From positions 1 through 64,000 of the forward strand of contig NZ_JACHXN010000004.1 in assembly GCF_014192095.1 (NCBI RefSeq): a stretch of 64,000 nt of DNA. Direction: 5' to 3'. The DNA is from Phyllobacterium trifolii (GTDB lineage: Bacteria > Pseudomonadota > Alphaproteobacteria > Rhizobiales > Rhizobiaceae). The notes beneath the pieces are model-generated. The model had not been told where the DNA came from. It worked only from the letters and a program-made list of their open reading frames with translations, and ran no database searches. Each line of letters begins with the position of its first letter. The stretch's first letter is position 1. Made by a program: the position numbers and the translations under genes. Shown here piece by piece: positions 8,766 through 18,475 of this stretch.

Positions 8766-9278
8766 CTACTCTCCCGGCGGCACTGTGGCGGCGAGATCAG
8801 CACCAGTCGCTTGCCCCACTGTCGCCCGCAACCTGTCCAACAACGCGTCGATCCGCGCGATGTCGAGATCGCCTTGATAGTCGTCACCGACCTGCATCAC
8901 CGGGGCCATTTCGCAAGCGCCGAGGCATTCGACGGTCGAAAGTGTGAACAGCCCGTCCGGGGTGGTACCGCCCTTCGTGATTCCCAGCACTTCCTCCAGA
9001 TGCCTCAGCAAATCCTCGGCGCCACGCAGCATGCAGGATACATTGTCGCAGAGTTGCAGGTGGAACACCCCCACCGGTTCGGTATGGAAGAGGGTGTAGA
9101 AAGTCGCCAGCTCGTAAACCCAGATCCGCTCGACATCGAGGATATCCGCGACCTCTTCCAACACGGGGCCGGGCAGGTGGCCATGTTCCTTCTGCGCGAT
9201 CAGTAGCGCGGGCATGATCGCCGAGCGCTGGTCCGGATACCGCGCCGCCGCTGCCTTGATCTTTTCGCGCATGTTCAT
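8766..9278 (-). CDS. nuoE: NADH-quinone oxidoreductase subunit E
   Basis: NuoE (170 aa) holds the [2Fe-2S] cluster N1a in a thioredoxin-like fold. Ligands are visible as CDNVSC (around 77-82) and CLGAC (around 118-122). The preceding WVYELATFYTLFH block is the family's helical bundle. It lies between nuoD (16 bases) and nuoF (4 bases) in a tight transcription unit. The C-terminus (ATGADLAATVPPGE) is short and unstructured. Confidence 0.95.
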   Translation of the reverse strand: MNMREKIKAAAARYPDQRSAIMPALLIAQKEHGHLPGPVLEEVADILDVERIWVYELATFYTLFHTEPVGVFHLQLCDNVSCMLRGAEDLLRHLEEVLGITKGGTTPDGLFTLSTVECLGACEMAPVMQVGDDYQGDLDIARIDALLDRLRATVGQATGADLAATVPPGE

Positions 9279-9294
9279 CGCGTCAGAATCCCTG

Positions 9295-10509
9295 CTACTT
9301 GTCGACCTCGCCCATCACCGGGTCGAAGCTGCCCAGCACGGCGATCATGTCCGCCAGGTACTGCGCATTGCTTGCCACAAACAGTCCCTGAAGGTTGACG
9401 AACGACGGTGCCCGCACCTTCATGCGGAACGGCTTTTCCGAACCGTCGCTGATGATGTAAAATCCGAGTTCGCCCTTTGGCGACTCGATTGCCGAATAGA
9501 CCTCGCCTTTCGGCACCTTGAAGCCATAGGCCGACAGGTCGAAGTGCTGAATCAGCGCCTCCATCGAGCAATGCACCTTGTCCTTGTCCACCGGGAAAGC
9601 GATCGTCGGCATGTCGATCTGGAACGGCCCCTCGGGCATCTGGTCGAAGCATTGTTCGATGATGCGGATGCTCTCGCGCATCTCCTCGACCCGGCATTGC
9701 CACCGGGCATAACAATCGCCCTCATTGCGGGTGATGACGTTGAAGTCGAGCCGGTCGTAGATCTCATAAGGCTCGTCGCGGCGGATGTCCCAGTCGACGC
9801 CCGAAGCTCGCAGGTTCGGGCCGCTCAGGCCGAGATCGATGCCGTCCTCGGCGGAGATCACGCCAATCCCCTGCGTACGGTTCAGGAATACCCTGTTGTT
9901 TTCCACGAGCCGTTCATAGTCGCGGATCCGGTTCGGGAAGATGTCGCAGAACTCTCTGATCTTGGGGACAAAACCGTCCGGCAGGTCCTCGCGCACACCG
10001 CCGACCCGGCAGAACGAGGTGTGCATCCGTGCGCCACTGATCATCTCAAGCAGGTCCATGATCATTTCACGCTCGCGCATGGCGTAGAGCAATGCGGTCA
10101 TTGCGCCGAGGTCCAGCGGCAGCGCGCCAGTGATCAGGAGATGACCGGAGATTCGCGCCAGCTCAGCCATCATCACGCGGATATATTGCGCGCGGATCGG
10201 CGCCTCGATGCCCAGGAGCTTCTCCACAGCCAGCGCGAAGGCCAGGTTGTTCGACGGCGGGCAGAGGTAATCGAGCCGATCTGTCAGCGGAAAAATCTGG
10301 GTATAGGTGAAGCTCTCCGCCAGTTTTTCGGTACCGCGGTGGAGATAGCCGATATGCGGGTCCACCCGCTTGACATATTCGCCTTCCAGTTCAAGGACAA
10401 GCCGCAGCACCCCATGCGTGCTGGGATGCTGCGGCCCGAGGTTGAGAAGCACCTCCCTGGTGTCGAGCGCTTCGCCTTCCGGCCTGCTCAGTTCCGTGAC
10501 TTCGGTCAT
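9295..10509 (-). CDS. nuoD: NADH-quinone oxidoreductase subunit D
   Basis: NuoD (404 aa), the 49-kDa quinone-site subunit, is related to hydrogenase large subunits. The N-terminus has the NLGPQHPSTHGVLR motif with the quinone-pocket His, followed by GYLHRGTEKLAE. The C-terminal SPKGELGFYIISDGSEKPFR and the final PVMGEVDK are family landmarks. The start at 10509 (MTEVTELSRPEGE) was chosen because the longer frame only copies nuoC out of phase. It is separate from nuoC, unlike the fused NuoCD of enterobacteria. Confidence 0.95.
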   Translation of the reverse strand: MTEVTELSRPEGEALDTREVLLNLGPQHPSTHGVLRLVLELEGEYVKRVDPHIGYLHRGTEKLAESFTYTQIFPLTDRLDYLCPPSNNLAFALAVEKLLGIEAPIRAQYIRVMMAELARISGHLLITGALPLDLGAMTALLYAMREREMIMDLLEMISGARMHTSFCRVGGVREDLPDGFVPKIREFCDIFPNRIRDYERLVENNRVFLNRTQGIGVISAEDGIDLGLSGPNLRASGVDWDIRRDEPYEIYDRLDFNVITRNEGDCYARWQCRVEEMRESIRIIEQCFDQMPEGPFQIDMPTIAFPVDKDKVHCSMEALIQHFDLSAYGFKVPKGEVYSAIESPKGELGFYIISDGSEKPFRMKVRAPSFVNLQGLFVASNAQYLADMIAVLGSFDPVMGEVDK

Positions 10510-10535
10510 CTCAAGTTCCCGGTGAAGCGGCCTCC

Positions 10536-11072
10536 TTATGGAATGTTCTTGGTGGCGAGGTCGGGCTGCGTCGGCGGCGGGCCTTCGGCACCAAATGGAT
10601 TCAGCTTGTCCTTGTAACCCCGGAGCGGAAAGTCCTTGCGCTGCGGAAAGCCCTCGAAGCCTTCCCACATGTAGATCCGACGCAAGTCGGGGTGGCCGTC
10701 GAACCTTATTCCGTACATGTCCCAGGCTTCACGCTCATGCCAGTTAGCAGTCCGCCAGACCGCTATCACCGACGGGACGCGCGGCGGATCGCCGAGGCGG
10801 CACTTGATGCGAACGCGCCATTTGTTCGGCAGCGAATAGAGATGGTACACGGCCTCGAAGCGCGGCATCTCAGGGTAATGATCGACTCCGCAGATGTCTG
10901 ACAGGAAATTGAACCGCAGCGCCGGGTGCTCCTTGAGAAACCGGCTAAGCTCGACGATCATTTCAGGCGGAGCGGCGAAGGAATGAACACCATGTGCAAA
11001 ACCAAGATCATCGATTGCCTCGCCGAAACGCTCCGTGATCGGGGCGCGATCGAGGGGCACCTCCATGCTCAT
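10536..11072 (-). CDS. nuoC: NADH-quinone oxidoreductase subunit C
   Basis: NuoC (178 aa), the 30-kDa subunit of the hydrophilic arm, has the signature [20 protein letters not shown] then [12 protein letters not shown]. The start overlaps the nuoB stop in an ATGA arrangement at 11069-11072, which fixes it and implies translational coupling. A second Met two codons on is also possible. Length matches short alphaproteobacterial NuoC proteins. Confidence 0.95.
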   Translation of the reverse strand: MSMEVPLDRAPITERFGEAIDDLGFAHGVHSFAAPPEMIVELSRFLKEHPALRFNFLSDICGVDHYPEMPRFEAVYHLYSLPNKWRVRIKCRLGDPPRVPSVIAVWRTANWHEREAWDMYGIRFDGHPDLRRIYMWEGFEGFPQRKDFPLRGYKDKLNPFGAEGPPPTQPDLATKNIP

Positions 11073-11572
11073 CGCGCCGCAACCCTTTCCAGAGGAGTCC
11101 CCGCTAACGCCCGGGTTTTCTTGATCTTCTCCTGAAGCAAAAGGAAGCCGTGCATAAGCGCCTCCGGCCGCGGGGGGCAGCCGGGCACATGCACGTCGAC
11201 CGGCACGAAGGTCTCCGCCCCCTGCACCACGGCGTAGGTGTTGTAGACTCCGCCCGATATAGCGCACGTACCCATCGCGATAACCCAGCGCGGTTCCGGC
11301 ATCTGGTCATAGAGACGGAGCACGACGGGGGCGAATTTCCGCGTCACGGTGCCGGCAATAATCATCACGTCGGATTGGCGCGGCGACGGCCGGAACACCA
11401 CGCCAAACCGGTCGAGATCGTAGCGCGAACAACCCGCCGCAATCATTTCGATTGCGCAGCAGGCGATACCGAACGTCTCGGGCCACAGCGCCGACCTTCG
11501 GCTCCAGCTGATGACGCTGTCGGCCGTGGTGAACAGCACGCTGTCGCGGATTGTATTGTTTACGCCTCCCAT
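11069..11572 (-). CDS. nuoB: NADH-quinone oxidoreductase subunit B
   Basis: NuoB (167 aa) carries the terminal [4Fe-4S] cluster N2, which reduces quinone. Ligands are visible as the tandem CC in [12 protein letters not shown], and CPPRPEA. The start [12 protein letters not shown] overlaps the nuoA end by 13 bases; the much longer open frame upstream is antisense to no family. Chain order nuoA-B-C-D-E-F-G is the usual one. Confidence 0.96.
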   Translation of the reverse strand: MGGVNNTIRDSVLFTTADSVISWSRRSALWPETFGIACCAIEMIAAGCSRYDLDRFGVVFRPSPRQSDVMIIAGTVTRKFAPVVLRLYDQMPEPRWVIAMGTCAISGGVYNTYAVVQGAETFVPVDVHVPGCPPRPEALMHGFLLLQEKIKKTRALAGTPLERVAAR

Positions 11573-11928
11573 TCCAGCGCTCCCTTCAGCCATGCGTATG
11601 CGAAGCCCACGACGAGCAGCAACATGAAGACGAACATCTCGACATAACCGACCAGCCCGATGTCTTTCAGGACAACGGCCCAGGGGAACAAGAACATCGT
11701 CTCGACATCGAAGACCACCAACAGGATCGCGAGGATGAAGAACTGAACTCTGAAACGGCCTCCGGCTGCGTCGCCCGCCGGGTCCATCCCACATTCGTAG
11801 GGCATGTTCTTCGCGGGATAGGGATTGGACGGACGCAGTAGCGAGGAAACAAAAAGCGTCACGCCCGCCACCAGAACAATTCCAGCGACCATGAAAAGAA
11901 CTGGCAGGAATTCCATTGCAGCTGTCAT
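11560..11928 (-). CDS. nuoA: NADH-quinone oxidoreductase subunit A
   Basis: NuoA (122 aa) is a three-helix membrane subunit next to NuoH. The loop [14 protein letters not shown] carries the conserved Cys found near the quinone site, and [11 protein letters not shown] with its acidic residues marks helix 2. Its start lies 155 bases after the nuoN stop, the largest gap in the minus-strand run, so a second promoter here is possible. A start at Met-5 is an alternative. Confidence 0.95.
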   Translation of the reverse strand: MTAAMEFLPVLFMVAGIVLVAGVTLFVSSLLRPSNPYPAKNMPYECGMDPAGDAAGGRFRVQFFILAILLVVFDVETMFLFPWAVVLKDIGLVGYVEMFVFMLLLVVGFAYAWLKGALEWEA

Positions 11929-12083
11929 ATCGCATCGCCCCGGTCATCCACCGAGGGCTTTGCTCAGGCCGCGACCGAATCCGCTCTGGACCGGTAATGC
12001 GGTCGCCCCGGGAAGTAACTTGGGCAGTCCTTTCCTGAATTGAAAGTGTATTCCGTCGGGCAGTTCATTGCAAATCCAATCGA

Positions 12084-13523
12084 TCAGCCGCCAAATACCG
12101 ACTGTTGAGCGAGTCTCAAAAACCACGCCGGGAATAGGCCAATGCCGATCGTGCCGGCGGCGGTGAAGGCGAGCGCGGCGCGGACCAATGGCGTCAGTGC
12201 CGGGTCGAACGCCCTCCCCGGCTCGCGCATGTAGATCACCATGACAATGCGGATGTAGAAATAAGCGGCGACGGCGCTCAGTAGCACTGCGATCACCGCG
12301 AGAATGACGAAGCCTCGCTCGACGAGCGCGACCAGCACGTAGAACTTGGCGAAGAACCCGGCCGTCGGCGGGATGCCGGCCAGCGAGAACAGATAGAGTA
12401 GCATCAGAAGCGCCAGCCCGGGATGCGGCTTGGCGAAACCGGAGTAGTCTTCAATAACCTCGCCGGAGATATTGCCGTTCCGCATCATGATGACGATGCC
12501 GAAAATGCCGAGATTCATGAAGGTGTAGATCAGCAGGTAAAGCATCACGCTGGCGATCCCATCCGCACCGCCAGCCACCACGCCGAAAATGGCGAATCCG
12601 GCATGGGCAATGCTTGAATAGGCCAGGAGGCGCTTGAAATTATCCTGCACCAGCGCCACGAAACTGCCGAGCGCCATCGTCACGACGGCAACGACCGCGA
12701 CGACGATCCAAACGTCCGTTGCTGCGACCAGCGGGTTGAGGAACACCCGCAGGATCACCGCGAACGCCGCCGCCTTGGGGCCCACTGACATAAAGGCGGT
12801 GACCGTCGTCGGCGCGCCTTCGTAGACGTCCGGCACCCACATATGAAACGGCACCGCGCCAACCTTGAAGACCAGCCCGGCGACGATGAAGACCACGGCC
12901 AGCAGCAATCCGGGATCGAGCGGGTCGCCGGCCGCAGCCGCTGCCATTCCATCCAGCTGCGTGGTGCCCGTAAGCCCATAGACCAGCGACACACCGTAGA
13001 GGAAAATCCCCGTCGAGACCGCACCAAGGATCACGTATTTCAGCGCCGCTTCGTTCGACCGCCGCTGCTGTCTCAGATAGCCGGTCAGCACATAGGTGCA
13101 CAGCACCATCAGTTCGAGGCCCACATAGATCGACAGGAGATCTGTCGCCGAAGCCATGATCATCATTCCCGAAAGCGCAAAAAGCAGCAGGACATAGTAT
13201 TCGCTGCTGCCGATTCCTTCGACATCGGCGTATTTGGGCGAAAGGAGGAATGTCAGAACGGTCGCCAGGTAGAACACGACCTTGAAGAAGGCCGCGAAGC
13301 GGTCGGCAATGAACATGCCCGTGTAGGCTGGCCGCACCTCACTCGCCAGCATAAGCGTCCCTACGGCGGCAATCAGCACGATCGCGACAGAAGCCCAGAC
13401 AAGGAAATGTTCCTGCCCTTTCCGCACAAACTGCCCCAGGATCAGCAGGATGCAGGCGCCAGTGACCACCACGATCTCGGGCAGGCTCGCAAGGATCGAC
13501 TGAAGGAGGTCGGCGGCGGTCAT
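12084..13523 (-). CDS. nuoN: NADH-quinone oxidoreductase subunit N
   Basis: NuoN (479 aa) is one of the antiporter-like proton-channel subunits, with about 14 helices. Features include LELMVLCTYVLTGYLR around helix 5, the VFKVGAVPFHMWVPDVYEGAP stretch with the channel Lys, the helix-8 LLAYSSIAHAGF segment and AGIPPTAGFFAKFYV with the helix-12 Lys. The start overlaps the nuoM stop by 4 bases (ATGA), so it was preferred over a longer frame. Confidence 0.95.
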   Translation of the reverse strand: MTAADLLQSILASLPEIVVVTGACILLILGQFVRKGQEHFLVWASVAIVLIAAVGTLMLASEVRPAYTGMFIADRFAAFFKVVFYLATVLTFLLSPKYADVEGIGSSEYYVLLLFALSGMMIMASATDLLSIYVGLELMVLCTYVLTGYLRQQRRSNEAALKYVILGAVSTGIFLYGVSLVYGLTGTTQLDGMAAAAAGDPLDPGLLLAVVFIVAGLVFKVGAVPFHMWVPDVYEGAPTTVTAFMSVGPKAAAFAVILRVFLNPLVAATDVWIVVAVVAVVTMALGSFVALVQDNFKRLLAYSSIAHAGFAIFGVVAGGADGIASVMLYLLIYTFMNLGIFGIVIMMRNGNISGEVIEDYSGFAKPHPGLALLMLLYLFSLAGIPPTAGFFAKFYVLVALVERGFVILAVIAVLLSAVAAYFYIRIVMVIYMREPGRAFDPALTPLVRAALAFTAAGTIGIGLFPAWFLRLAQQSVFGG

Positions 13524-14995
13524 TGGCCGCCCCCTTTGGCGTGCACCTGCGCCAGCAAATGCTTCACCGAGGCGTCGATGATGTTGAGAAAGGGTTTGGG
13601 ATAGAGCCCGACCCAAAGCACGAAGACTGCCAGCGGCAGGATCGCAGTCATCTCGCGGGCGTTCACGTCGCGTATCTTGAACCGGGCGCCGACACTGGCC
13701 GGACCGAGCGCGACTTTCCTGTACATGCCGAGCAGATAAGCGGCGCCCAGCAATGCGCCCAAAACGGCAGCCGCACCGACGGCCAGGTTGGCAGCAAATC
13801 CTCCCGACAGCACCAGCAACTCGCCGACGAATGAATTCGTACCCGGCAGCGCCATCGACGACAGCGTGAACAGCGCAAGAAACGTCGTGTAAACCGGGGC
13901 CGCCTTCATCAACCCGCCATAATCGGCCATGCTGCGCGTATGTGTGCGCTCATAGATCAGGCCGACGAACAGGAACAACGCGCCCGTCGTCACGCCATGA
14001 TTGAACATTTGCAGGATGCCGCCCTCGAGCCCGCGGAAGTTCAGCGCAAAAATCCCCAGCGTCACGAAGCCCATGTGACTAATGCTCGAATAGGCCACCA
14101 GCTTCTTCAGATCGTCCTGCGCCAGCGCAAGCAACCCGCCATAGACGATCGCAAGCGCCGACAGTACCAGCATCAGCGTCGAGTAATGCACCGACGCCTC
14201 CGGCAGCATCGGCAGCGAGAACCGCAGGAATCCGTAGGCGCCCATCTTCAGGAGCACGCCGGCGAGGATGATGCTACCCGCCGTCGGGGCCTGCACATGG
14301 GCGTCGGGCAGCCAGGTATGGACCGGGACCATCGGTACCTTGACCGCGAAGGCGATCAGGAAGGCGAAGAATAGCCAGGCCTGGACCTGGAATGGCAAAT
14401 CCTGCGCTGTCAAGGCGAGTATGTCGAAGGTCTCGCCGCCGTGGAAATAGAGTACGATGACACCGATGAGGAACAGCAGGCTGCCCGCCAGTGTGTAGAG
14501 GAAGAATTTGAAGGCCGCATACACCCGGCCTTCGCCTCCCCAGACACCGATGATCAGATACATCGGGATTAGCGTCGCCTCCCAGAAGACGTAAAACAGG
14601 AACAGGTCGAGCGCGCAGAACACCCCCAGCATCAGCGCCTGCATGACCAACAGACTGATCATGAACTCCTTGACCTTTCGGTCAATCGCGACCCATGAGG
14701 CGAGCACGCAAATCCAACCTAGCAGCCCGGTCAGGAACACGAAGAGCGCGCTGATTCCGTCGATGCCGAGCGCATATGTGATCCCGAGCGCGGGCACCCA
14801 CGGCCGCGTCTCGGTGAACTGCATTGCGTGGGTAGCGGTGTCAAAGCGGGCCAGCATAAGGATGCAGAGCGCGAGGTCGATGACGGTGACGGCCAGTGCC
14901 GTCCACCGCATCGCATTGTCGCTGCGCAGAAAGATCAGAAACGCTGCCCCCGCGGCGGGCGTGAAAACGATGAGACTAAGCAGCGGGAACCCCAT
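13520..14995 (-). CDS. nuoM: NADH-quinone oxidoreductase subunit M
   Basis: NuoM (491 aa), a canonical antiporter-like pump subunit, shows FYVFWEATLIPMYLIIG (helix-5 Glu), AVKVPMVPVHTWLPDAHVQAPTAGS (helix-7 Lys region), LLKMGAYGFLRF and LVAYSSISHMGFVTLG. The start at 14995 (MGFPLLSLIVF) is 8 bases after the nuoL-like stop; the 94 residues encoded upstream in frame are Arg-rich antisense-like sequence over the neighbour and were discarded. Confidence 0.94.
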   Translation of the reverse strand: MGFPLLSLIVFTPAAGAAFLIFLRSDNAMRWTALAVTVIDLALCILMLARFDTATHAMQFTETRPWVPALGITYALGIDGISALFVFLTGLLGWICVLASWVAIDRKVKEFMISLLVMQALMLGVFCALDLFLFYVFWEATLIPMYLIIGVWGGEGRVYAAFKFFLYTLAGSLLFLIGVIVLYFHGGETFDILALTAQDLPFQVQAWLFFAFLIAFAVKVPMVPVHTWLPDAHVQAPTAGSIILAGVLLKMGAYGFLRFSLPMLPEASVHYSTLMLVLSALAIVYGGLLALAQDDLKKLVAYSSISHMGFVTLGIFALNFRGLEGGILQMFNHGVTTGALFLFVGLIYERTHTRSMADYGGLMKAAPVYTTFLALFTLSSMALPGTNSFVGELLVLSGGFAANLAVGAAAVLGALLGAAYLLGMYRKVALGPASVGARFKIRDVNAREMTAILPLAVFVLWVGLYPKPFLNIIDASVKHLLAQVHAKGGGQ

Positions 14996-15003
14996 TGCCC
15001 CCC

Positions 15004-16764
15004 CTACCGCCACGCCACGGCGAAGACGACGATGGCTGCGATCAACCCGACGATCATCGCCAGCACATAGTGGGTCACGACGCCGGTCTGGAGTCGTCGC
15101 AGTGCCCCGCCACCACCCAGGATCGAGCGGGCGACGCCGTTCACGACGGCGTCCACGCCGGCGATATCGATCCGCAGTCCCGTTCGTGCCGCCCCATGCA
15201 GGAAGGGCAGGACCGCGGTCTCGGATACATTGCTCACGGCTTTCTCGTAGCGCGCCAGCGGCTTCTCCGCGAGCCACATGAAATACTTCGCTCCCTTGCG
15301 GTAGAACCAGTCAGTGTCGATGCTGATTGTGTTCTCGGGGTCGAGGGACTTGAGGAAAAGCACGAACCCCAAGGCGGTGAACATCAGCAAGCCGAGGCTC
15401 TCGGTAATATGGACGCCCGTATAGGGTTGGAAATCAACCGGATAGGGCAGCAATGCATAGAGCGGCTGGGGGAACACGCCAATCGCAATGCAGAGCACCG
15501 CCGCCATGCCCATCGCAACCAACATGTTGCGGGGAGGTTCCCGCGCCTCCAGCTTCTGGTCCGAGCCGAAGAACATGTAGTACGGTAGCTTGAGTCCGGT
15601 GTGCAGGAACGTTCCCGACGACGCCATCGTCAGTGCCAGCACCACCAGCGCGCGGTGATCCTGTCCGGCCGCAGCCACCACCATCGACTTCGTGACGAAG
15701 CCCGAGAAGAATGGAAATGCCGAAATCGCGAAGGCGCCGACCATGTAGAGCGCGACAGTAAGCGGCATGGTCCTGTAGAGTCCGCCGAGCTCGGTGAGCT
15801 TTCGCCGCCCGGTGACATAGATCACCGCCCCCGCCCCCATGAACAGCAGCGACTTGTATAGGATATGCGCGAAGGCATGGCTTGCGGCCCCGTTCACCGC
15901 CATCTCGGTCCCGATCCCGATCCCCGCCACCATGTAGCCCACCTGGCTGACGATGTGATAGGCCAGGAGCCGTCGGCAGTCGTTTTCCAGCACCGCGTAG
16001 ATGACACCGTAGAGCGCCATGACGGCACCGAGCCAAACCAACAGCTCGGTCCCCGGAAACGCCCGCGCCAGTACATAGACGGCGGTCTTCGTGGTAAAGG
16101 CGCTCATGAACACGGCCCCGGTGACGGTCGCCTCCGGGTAGGCGTCCGTTAGCCATGCGTTGAGCGGCGGCACTGCGGCGTTGAGGGTGAACCCGGCAAG
16201 GATCAGGTAGGCGGCGGCGCCCATTTCGCCCTCAATCGGGCCGAAGAGCAGCAAACCGGTGGCGACCCCGTGGAGAATGATGCCACCAAGCAGAACGACG
16301 CCGCCGGTGATGTGGACCATGAGGTAGCGGAAGCCGGCGGCGACCGCCTTCCGGCCGCCTTGGGCGAAGACCAGATAGGCAGAGGCAAACGCCATACCTT
16401 CCCAGAACAGGAACAGTGTCAGGTAGTCACCGGCGAATACCACGCCGAGTGCACTGCCGACGTAGATGAATGCAGCCACATGCTGCCCGGCATGCGTCAG
16501 ATGCAACGCGTAGACCATCCCGATCAGCGCCATGATGGTGAAAACGGTAGCGAAGACGATACTCAGCTTGTCCACCTTCGCGACCAGGATTTCCTGCCCG
16601 ATGATTTGCGCAGCGCCGTAGTTGCCCGGCTGCATCGTGAGCACGACGACGATGGCCAGCGTCGGGATCAAAAGCAGGTACGCCTTGCCGATTGGCCCTC
16701 TCAGGAAGGGGATCGGCAAGGCGCCGAGAATAAACAGCAGCGTGGGATGGACAAAGTCAGTCAT
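15004..16764 (-). CDS. NuoL-like / MrpD-like antiporter subunit with C-terminal lateral helix
   Basis: This 586-residue membrane protein has the antiporter core with channel residues E122 (LFWEGM), K226 (FTTKTAVY), K304 (HILYKS) and K392 (TGLKLPY). After the core (to about 472) comes DWFYRKG and a long amphipathic stretch to about 560, then a last membrane helix starting RRLQTGVVTHY. That tail is the NuoL lateral-helix arrangement, so it probably fills the distal NuoL position, although the core resembles MrpD. ATG at 16764 overlaps the 84-aa gene by 8 bases. Automated labels may read Na+/H+ antiporter subunit D. Confidence 0.85.
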   Translation of the reverse strand: MTDFVHPTLLFILGALPIPFLRGPIGKAYLLLIPTLAIVVVLTMQPGNYGAAQIIGQEILVAKVDKLSIVFATVFTIMALIGMVYALHLTHAGQHVAAFIYVGSALGVVFAGDYLTLFLFWEGMAFASAYLVFAQGGRKAVAAGFRYLMVHITGGVVLLGGIILHGVATGLLLFGPIEGEMGAAAYLILAGFTLNAAVPPLNAWLTDAYPEATVTGAVFMSAFTTKTAVYVLARAFPGTELLVWLGAVMALYGVIYAVLENDCRRLLAYHIVSQVGYMVAGIGIGTEMAVNGAASHAFAHILYKSLLFMGAGAVIYVTGRRKLTELGGLYRTMPLTVALYMVGAFAISAFPFFSGFVTKSMVVAAAGQDHRALVVLALTMASSGTFLHTGLKLPYYMFFGSDQKLEAREPPRNMLVAMGMAAVLCIAIGVFPQPLYALLPYPVDFQPYTGVHITESLGLLMFTALGFVLFLKSLDPENTISIDTDWFYRKGAKYFMWLAEKPLARYEKAVSNVSETAVLPFLHGAARTGLRIDIAGVDAVVNGVARSILGGGGALRRLQTGVVTHYVLAMIVGLIAAIVVFAVAWR

Positions 16765-17011
16765 AGTAGTCCTCGCGCCGCATAATCCCACCCTGATGGC
16801 CAAGGAACTTGGAAACGAAAATCAGCAGCACACAGGAGCCGAAGCCGTAGACCGCCGACCAGCCCGGCAAGCGGTCCCACAGGTATTCGGCATGTTCGCG
16901 GGGGACCAGAAAATCGGCGATGACGACCAGAACGAGCACCAGATAGAACAGCCGGCGTCGCTGGCTCGCGTATCTTTCGTCACCAAAGAAATCAACCACG
17001 CGCTCTATCAT
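16757..17011 (-). CDS. Small two-helix membrane protein in the complex I operon (84 aa)
   Basis: An 84-residue protein begins MIERVVDFFGDERYASQRRR, has a first hydrophobic helix (21-36), a second (52-70) and a polar end MRREDYYD. Its ATG overlaps the preceding MrpD-like stop by 4 bases (ATGA) and its own stop overlaps the next gene, so translation is coupled on both sides. It is not a standard Nuo subunit. The placement between two antiporter subunits suggests a small accessory subunit of the membrane arm; that role is inference. A longer frame covering it to 18196 is a shadow. Confidence 0.8.
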   Translation of the reverse strand: MIERVVDFFGDERYASQRRRLFYLVLVLVVIADFLVPREHAEYLWDRLPGWSAVYGFGSCVLLIFVSKFLGHQGGIMRREDYYD

Positions 17012-18471
17012 CTGACAACTCCTTGCGCTAGGGCGAGAAAATAGTCGGGGAAGACGCCCATCAACACCGACAGGATGGCCGTCGCGACCAGCGGGACCGT
17101 CATCATCGGAATTTCGCGAACAGTCGCCGGGCTTTCCTGAGACGACGTCCCGAAAAAAGCGACATAGCTGACCGGCAGAAAGTAGGCGGCGTTCAGGACC
17201 GAGCTCACCAGGATCACGATCAGGAACGCAATATCCCCCGCCTCCACAGAACCCAGCGCCAGATACCACTTGCTGACGAAGCCGGCGGTCGGCGGCACTC
17301 CAATCATGCTGAGGGAGCCGACAAAGAACGCCCCCATCGTCCAGGGCAGCCTTCGGCCAATACCGGCCATGTCGCTGATGTTCCGCTTGCCAGACGCGCA
17401 GTAGATCGACCCGGCACAGAAAAAGAGCGTGATCTTGGAAAACGCATGAGCTGCAATGTGGAGGATCCCGCCGACCATCGCGACCGGTGACAGGAGAACC
17501 GCGCCCAACACGATGTAGGAGAGCTGGCTGACCGTCGAATAGGCGAGCCTCGCCTTCAGGTCGTCGCGCGTCAGGGCGTAGATCGATGCCATCAGGATTG
17601 TGAACGATACAAGATAGGCCGTGGCGATGCCGAGGCCGAGCCCGTCCACGAGCCCTGTGCCAAAGATGTGAAACACCACGCGAAGCACGCAGAACACGCC
17701 CATCTTGACAACTGCAACCGCATGCAGGAGCGCACTGACCGGCGTCGGCGCCACCATCGCGGCAGGCAGCCAGGCATGCATCGGCATCACCGCAGCCTTG
17801 GCGAAGCCAAAGAGATAGCAGAAATAAACGACCGTCAACAGTGCCGGCGAGGCATCGACGCCAGCCAGCAGCCCGCCGGCAACAAAGTCGAGCGACCCCG
17901 CAATGTGGTAGGTCAGCGCCAGCGCGGCGAGAAGCACGCTCTTCGACGCCCCCATCAAATAGACGAGGTATTTGCGGCTGCCCGCCCATCCTTCTTCGTC
18001 TTCGTGGTGGTAAACGAGCGGATAGGTAACGAGGCTGAGCACCTCGTAGAAGATCACCAGCGTGAAAAGGTTGGCGGAGAAGGCACCCCCGACGGCCGCC
18101 GCGAGGCTGGTGGCAAAGCAAGCGAAGAATCGGGTTTGTGCGTGCTCGTTCAAGTGCCGCATGTAGCCGATGGAATAGATCGCTGCCACGATCCACAGCA
18201 GCGACGAGACCGTGGCGAACACCATGCCAAGCGCATCGACCCGGAAGGCGAAGTCTATCCCCGGCAGAATCTCGAACAGGCGTAAATCGACCGTCCCACC
18301 TGCCAGCACGGTGGGCGCCATCGAGACAACAATCGCGAACATGGCAATCGCGGCCAATGGCGAGACGACATCGCGGAGTTTCTCGCGGTTGTTCAGAAGG
18401 AGAATTGCAAGGGCCGCCAGACCTGCGACAGCGACGGCAAGCAACGGCCGGATGGATGTCACCGGGTCCAA
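17008..18471 (-). CDS. MrpD-type antiporter-like complex I subunit (extra pump subunit)
   Basis: A 487-residue, about 14-helix protein of the NuoL/M/N-MrpD family. Channel residues are E143 (IFYEVLSL), K225 (FAKAAVMPMHAWLP), K256 (VVKMGV), K346 (AFSKITLF) and K401 (FVSKWYLALG). It lacks the NuoL lateral helix. The start is TTG at 18469-18471: AAAGGAT, formed by the last nuoK codons, lies 6 bases upstream, and no ATG fits. With the NuoL-like protein, NuoM and NuoN, it makes four antiporter-type subunits in this locus. Confidence 0.88.
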   Translation of the reverse strand: MDPVTSIRPLLAVAVAGLAALAILLLNNREKLRDVVSPLAAIAMFAIVVSMAPTVLAGGTVDLRLFEILPGIDFAFRVDALGMVFATVSSLLWIVAAIYSIGYMRHLNEHAQTRFFACFATSLAAAVGGAFSANLFTLVIFYEVLSLVTYPLVYHHEDEEGWAGSRKYLVYLMGASKSVLLAALALTYHIAGSLDFVAGGLLAGVDASPALLTVVYFCYLFGFAKAAVMPMHAWLPAAMVAPTPVSALLHAVAVVKMGVFCVLRVVFHIFGTGLVDGLGLGIATAYLVSFTILMASIYALTRDDLKARLAYSTVSQLSYIVLGAVLLSPVAMVGGILHIAAHAFSKITLFFCAGSIYCASGKRNISDMAGIGRRLPWTMGAFFVGSLSMIGVPPTAGFVSKWYLALGSVEAGDIAFLIVILVSSVLNAAYFLPVSYVAFFGTSSQESPATVREIPMMTVPLVATAILSVLMGVFPDYFLALAQGVVR

Positions 18472-18475
18472 GCCG

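Noticed and set aside
7499-8947. Long plus-strand open frame (482 codons) opposite nuoF/nuoE
   Set aside because: It is the antisense of two clear complex I genes; the product is rich in Arg, His, Asp and Pro with no domain, typical of a GC-rich shadow frame.
9214-10617. Long plus-strand open frame (467 codons) opposite nuoD
   Set aside because: Shadow of nuoD; composition is antisense-like and no family motif is present.
17012-18196. Extended minus-strand frame joined upstream to the 84-aa membrane protein
   Set aside because: It overlaps the MrpD-like gene out of frame; only the last 84 codons, starting at the ATGA overlap, have membrane-protein character.
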